A DNA stretch of 64,000 bases, taken from assembly GCA_020975725.1 (NCBI GenBank), contig QXJR01000003.1, positions 558,001 to 622,000 of the forward strand, given 5' to 3'. Both the position numbers and the translations under genes were made by a program. The DNA is from Picocystis sp. L7. Its lineage: Eukaryota; Chlorophyta; Picocystophyceae; Picocystales; Picocystaceae. Positions within the stretch are counted from its first letter, which is position 1; every line of letters starts with the position of its first letter. The notes beneath the pieces were generated by a model, which was not told where the DNA came from, ran no database searches, and saw only the letters and a program-made list of their open reading frames with translations. Shown here in pieces: positions 59,420-64,000 of this stretch.

Positions 59420-62400
59420 TCCCTAAACTTGGTACTTAACATCGGTGTGTGGCCTATCGTCCCCTCGTCGGATGGAAAGCGCGAAGAAACAGACAAGCAA
59501 CCAAACGGAGCCCGTCTTTCTGCTCGACGGGTACCGATGTATCCACGTTGACGAGGCTTCCGGGCGATAAAAGAATTGCGTGCGGTGAGCAAGTCGTTCG
59601 CGATGGATCAAGCCGACTCCGTGCTTTGCCACGCATGTGTCATCCGCTAGGAGCTTGCGTAGAGATCTACATCAAGAGGTCGATTCGAACCATTCTTGTG
59701 CCGAGACTCTCCCAATTCCTTCATAGAACCCTACCCTTATCAAGCTCTTTCAACTTGATAGCTCATGGCTTTCTCTTTGTGCAAAGTCAGTGTTGCAAAA
59801 TTGCCAGAGGTGCCATCAAGGTGGCTTTGATGTCCCCTCGTTGGGTGTACATGCCTCGTCATCTCTAGTTTTACATCGATGAAAGGCCAAGCATGCCGAT
59901 GATACAATGCTGCTGTTCTTCTCAACGGGGGTCGATTGTACGCTAGACAAGTACGTGTTAGCTATGTTCACGGGGGTTCGGCGCTTCAACGAAGAATCGA
60001 TTGACGTACAAACATCGAAGACCAAACATAATCGCCGGTCCCCTAATTGAATATATGTAGGCGGCGGTTGGAAATGGATAATTCTAGCCACATTCCACGA
60101 TAGAAAAGATACAATATGAAGTATTGTACAAAGTTAGTGAACTTACTTAGAATCATATGATTGTGCCAAAGATTTAAAAGCAAGGAAATCTTCCCATTCA
60201 CCGAGAAGTTTCATAATAACGTATGCCTAGGAACCGTGTGTCGAGGGAAAGGCTCCCTTTGTGGAGCAAGAACTTCATCTTGGTATTTTTGCCAAGAAAG
60301 GGCCGAGCCCAAGGTAGGACCAACTAGTGACGAAGGAGATAAGAAGCAAGATGTACCTCTCATAAAGTTGGAAGGTATGCGCCTCACTCACTGAAAGATG
60401 AAGCACGCATGCGAACTGAGAGAGTGGCGATTACAAGATTACGATTTGGTTGGATGCAATTGTTGGATTCGATGTGGCACGGCAGAGAAGTCTAGAAGTA
60501 GACTTAAGCTTGCTAATTTACATTGTGCCTCCTTCTTTGTTCAAGGATCTACATTTTGCGAGACATTATCATAGGAATGGCTAAATCGACGCCAAGGCAA
60601 CGAAGCAATTGGCGTACTCGAGGATCTTTGGAGCCTTGGGTACTACGTAGAAGTAGTTTCCTTCCACTATTCATCGCTCATTCGCTGGATCAATTGCAAA
60701 ACCGACGGATCCTTGAAATAACACTTTAGTACATCTTGGTATGCGCGATGGTAGAAAGATGGCACATAGCCTAGGGTACGGTGCGAATACCCCTACTTCA
60801 TGGGCGTTGACCACATATTGCCCATGCAATGGGTCTTTTCCTACGGCAGTTGCTATATTTCTATCGACTTCCTCAAACTCGCCTCATATCGCAAGCACCC
60901 ATCGTACCCGTTCCTCAAAGTCTTGTCCATGAGAGCGCACGACAAAAATATTAATGGTCACATTGGTGTCACCATCAAAAAAATATATATTGCAAACAAT
61001 AGCAGAGCCGCACTCAAGGAAAGCCGACCTTACACCCTTCCAAGCCTCTCGGAGTGCTCTCGAGAACTTCCCACAACTTTTGTTGCACGAGTGTCCCATC
61101 TTGGAGGTCGAGAACTTGTCTACTTTCCAGGAAGACTATCCTAGTTCACAAGCTAGATCATCGCATCTATTGTACCACAAGGCAAACGCACCTCCTCTAA
61201 AGGAGGCTTGGTAAAGCAGTATCCATAATGGTAGATAACTTAAGGGATATAATACGAGGATTGCAACGCTTTATCTTGGAATGGGTTGTTTCACCCTCAA
61301 TGATGAAGGCCTCAATGCCCACGAGCTGACACCAAAGCAAGTGAAGTTACCTCAACGGAACAAGGGTCAATTCCAATGGGACACAAAGCAACGGCTAGCA
61401 AAAGCCAAATTGCCTTGGTTTGGCCACTTAAAACACGATGAGTCTTCCAACGAATAGAAATTTGAACGCTTGATCGTGGTGCTCCTACCTTCTATCGAAG
61501 GATGATGTGTGACGCTTCAAGCGCCCACCTCCTTCTCCCGTGGCGCCGCGGCGTCGGTACGCCGATGCGCTTGCTTGTTTGCTCGTTCGTATCGCTATGG
61601 TGGTCGAGGCCGTTGGGTGAAACGTTGAGGAACTTTTTCTTTTCTCTCGTTCCCCTCCGCCGCAATTTATGATAAATCTTAACTCCATTGGGGAATCCGT
61701 CTGCGGCTAAGCCACCTATCTATCCGGCTTCTCAACCACAGAGCCGTTACTAGAAAGGGGGACAAACCGGTCCCTATTCGGGGTTAGTCTTGGCCCTGCA
61801 TTCGCCTAGGGACATGGCAGAGGAGGACGTCCAAGTGAGGGGAAGGCAAGGGCCTTCCTCGAGCGTCCGAGAATATTCCCTCATGCCTCCCTAGTACCTC
61901 CTTGTAGGTAACGAGATGCTGCAAGCGAGGGAACCAGGGAGCCATTGGCCAATGCGGAGTGATCATGGTCACAAGGGATCTAGGTTCGGCCTCTAGCTTG
62001 CCTATCACGGAGTCAACGAGGCAACCGGGTGGATATGCCCAACGGTTTCTAGGACGAGCCCACTCTTGGGTGAGCGCATTGGTCTCCCGTGTAAAGAAGG
62101 CTAGACATTGGGCATTGTTTGGCGAGGCAAACAAGTCCCAAGTGAATGGCCCGAATATAATTGAGAACCTCTCAAAAGCCTCACGATTGAGTGCATATTC
62201 CACATCGTCGAAGGACAACCTCGGCAAGACAGGTGTCTCGAGAGGGTTGGGGGCAACAAATGTAAGGGTGGACTCGTTAGGGAATGGGTATCAAAGGAAG
62301 GTTACTCTCCTCGACCAAGGGGAGATACCAAGTTGCGGTATTGTTGTGCTTGTACGAATGGTCTTGCACGTTTGAGGAACGATGTAATGCTACGTAGGTG

Positions 62401-64000
62401 TACATCCCCCGTAATGAAGGTGCAAATATGGATGTAATTGATTCGTTGAGTCTTTGCAAGGTCAGGCACCCTCCACCAAACGGGCGTGAGGGTATCACTT
62501 CCAAGTGAGATCAAAAGAGAACAGGTCCATTCGAGAGAAGGGCAAGGTACCCGTTGACTAAAAGAAGAGGTAAGTCAATTGAGCTTGAATTCGATACATG
62601 GCCGTCCAACTAATTGGGAGACCGAGAGGGCGCTAGAAGTACAACTCTTCCATAGGTCAAGTTGGAAGGAGGAGCATACGCTTGAGTGGAAAGGGTCAAA
62701 ATGTGGCCGCTACAAAACCATACGATCCGGACGTGGGGGCCACGTGGCCTTTCACTAACCTTGGCGTTTGGTGGCACTTGCTGCACCTCCTAGTGTGTAA
62801 GAAACCACTAGAAGCAGTTCCCGCTTACTTTGGACTCGACTCATCTTTGCAAGCAAAAAGCACGCATCCACGACCCCCACACGACTTTGTTGAGGTTCGT
62901 GGACGTGAGGAGGAGACTCACGAATCCTTTCGAGCTACCCCTAAACGAGCAAAGCTGTTTGGTGTGAGCTTCCTAGTTCTTGAGCTCCACCAGTGTGGAG
63001 GAAGTTGCCTTGGAGGTCGTGGAGACGCTTGAGAGGCGGCTCTACCTTCTCCGTTAAGATCGACGTAATGACAAAAAGTGTGTTGGGGGGAATTAAGCAC
63101 TCCTCCCATAGAGGGGCAACCATGTATTGAGGGGTTACAATGGATGAGGAACCAAGAGAGGACAGTGGTTCCTAACAAAAGCTCAAGAGGCGTGGGCTTG
63201 AGTTGACGACTCATTACGGAGATGGAAGGGCATGACTGAAGCCTTCCCCGAGTCAAGCTTTCGCCAAAGATCGCGTGTGGTCTGGCGCGGACGCATCTCC
63301 CATTGTGTAAGAGTGCGGAGTAGTTTGGGTGGATAGAATTTGGTGAATGCTTCGTTGAACACGTAGACCAAGGGGTCGACAAGCGGGGGGTTTATAGTGG
63401 GGACAAGGCGGCGGAGATGGTGTCCCTCGTGCATTTGATCGTAGGAGTGCGTGATGGACGCCTTGTCGATCGCGTGTTGCGCTTCAACCGAGCGAACCCC
63501 GTAAATGGGGCATCGATCACGTGTCTGCCGAGACGTAGTAGGGGGAAACACGTCTCAACAAACGACCACCCACCCAGGTCGGGGATCTTCAATCGACTGG
63601 ATGAAACCGGGGTGGCAAATGTGGGAGAAACCGACCTCCCGCGAAGCCCTAACCGTACAATCTTGCTGACGAGAAAATGGGGGGCGTTCCCCCGTCCGAT
63701 TGCCCCAGGGGCGGTTTATGGTCGATCCAACGGCTTTGCCCGATGATCACGAATCGGCCCTTGTCGCGATTTTTACACCCCTTTTGTGAGCGCATTCCGC
63801 TTTTGCAGCATCGTGTCGGAAGCAACGAGGCGGAACAAGGATTGGCGGTCGACCCATTCGAGGCTAATTGAACGGAACGCAACATACAGGCTACGAGGAC
63901 GCGCATACCGGAAGGTGCTTGCTGCCTGACGCGAGCGCTTTGGAAAAAACTGCACTTCGAAGGTACGAGCAGGGAAAAGACCACAACAAAGGACAGTGAC
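59420..64000. repeat. gene-free, lower-GC tract with decayed mobile DNA
   Basis: 4.6 kb with no host gene recognised. Frames are short and broken on both strands, composition is lower in GC than the genic part, and simple repeats are absent. A retroelement fossil is seen inside it. The plus-strand string KLPWFGHLKHDESS near 61405-61450 recalls LINE ORF2 ends but is too short to call. The tract probably continues past the window. Confidence 0.5.
61784..62275 (-). mobile_element. retroelement fossil, DIRS/YR-type RT-RNase H end (fragment)
   Basis: A minus-strand frame reads like the end of the reverse-transcriptase/RNase H region of DIRS-like (tyrosine-recombinase) retrotransposons: FGPFTWDLFASPNNAQCLAF, then FTRETNALTQEWARP, YPPGCLVDSVIGKLE and ITPHWPMAPWFPRLQHL, the order known from that group. 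Other parts (coat gene, recombinase, terminal repeats) were not recognised, so this is a broken copy with several breaks, apparently old. Neighbouring sequence from about 59.4 to 64 kb may belong to the same or nested elements. Family call is moderate; a related RT lineage is possible. Confidence 0.5.

Noticed and set aside
61405-61450. KLPWFGHLKHDESS on the plus strand, like the end of LINE ORF2
   Set aside because: Too short, with no reverse transcriptase or endonuclease near it.

Overview
The window is a compact, gene-dense piece of a nuclear genome from a photosynthetic eukaryote. Several genes read as plastid proteins encoded in the nucleus: a ClpC/ClpD-type chaperone, a PsbP-domain protein with a twin-arginine lumen signal, the cytochrome b6f heme-assembly factor CCB4, and Ycf54 with a transit-peptide-like first exon. 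Ycf54 is plastid-encoded in red algae. Together with a plant-architecture HEN1, a plant-type UBL-BAG protein and a PUX1-like UBX protein, this points to the green lineage, most likely a unicellular alga. This is inference; no species is claimed.

Layout. 1-9.2 kb: Nop4/RBM28 (cut by the window edge), bifunctional capping enzyme, PARN, a coiled-coil protein and an acidic unknown. 9.6-18.8 kb: HEN1, a second coiled-coil protein, NAC alpha, NC2 alpha/DRAP1, a LanC-like protein and PABPN1. 19.4-25.6 kb: a TPR protein, plastid Clp ATPase and PsbP-like protein. 25.8-34.5 kb: REV3 (DNA polymerase zeta) and a transportin-3-like importin. 34.6-36.2 kb: an AT-richer island without a recognisable gene. 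36.5-44.1 kb: CCB4, Ycf54, a secreted potato-inhibitor-I protein, a CCA/poly(A)-polymerase-family enzyme and an unknown coiled-coil gene. 46-59.4 kb: UBL-BAG, succinic semialdehyde dehydrogenase, PUX1-like, a Cys-rich unknown, SDE2, SMC4 and OGFOD1. 59.4-64 kb: a gene-free tract holding a broken retroelement fossil.

About a quarter of the genes handle RNA: cap formation, deadenylation, nuclear poly(A) binding, small-RNA 2'-O-methylation, rRNA processing, pre-mRNA splicing (SDE2) and CCA/poly(A) addition. The rest are plastid biogenesis, chromosome and DNA-repair factors (SMC4, REV3), and proteostasis.

Most genes are single ORFs. Fourteen introns were placed in ten genes, nearly all near the 5' end, 76-300 nt long, often with GTGCGT-like donors, and all with CTGAC 9-42 nt before the acceptor. 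Poly(A) signals are AATAAA, often AATAAACGT, and in several genes the TAA stop lies inside the AATAAA. Divergent promoters share short motifs (CGTGCTTTGGT, GTTAAGTCCGG). No wholly new multi-gene system was recognised. The best leads are the uniform branch site, the stop-in-poly(A)-signal arrangement, the coiled-coil insert in the capping enzyme, a REV3 tail without a visible CysA site, and several conserved-looking unknown genes.
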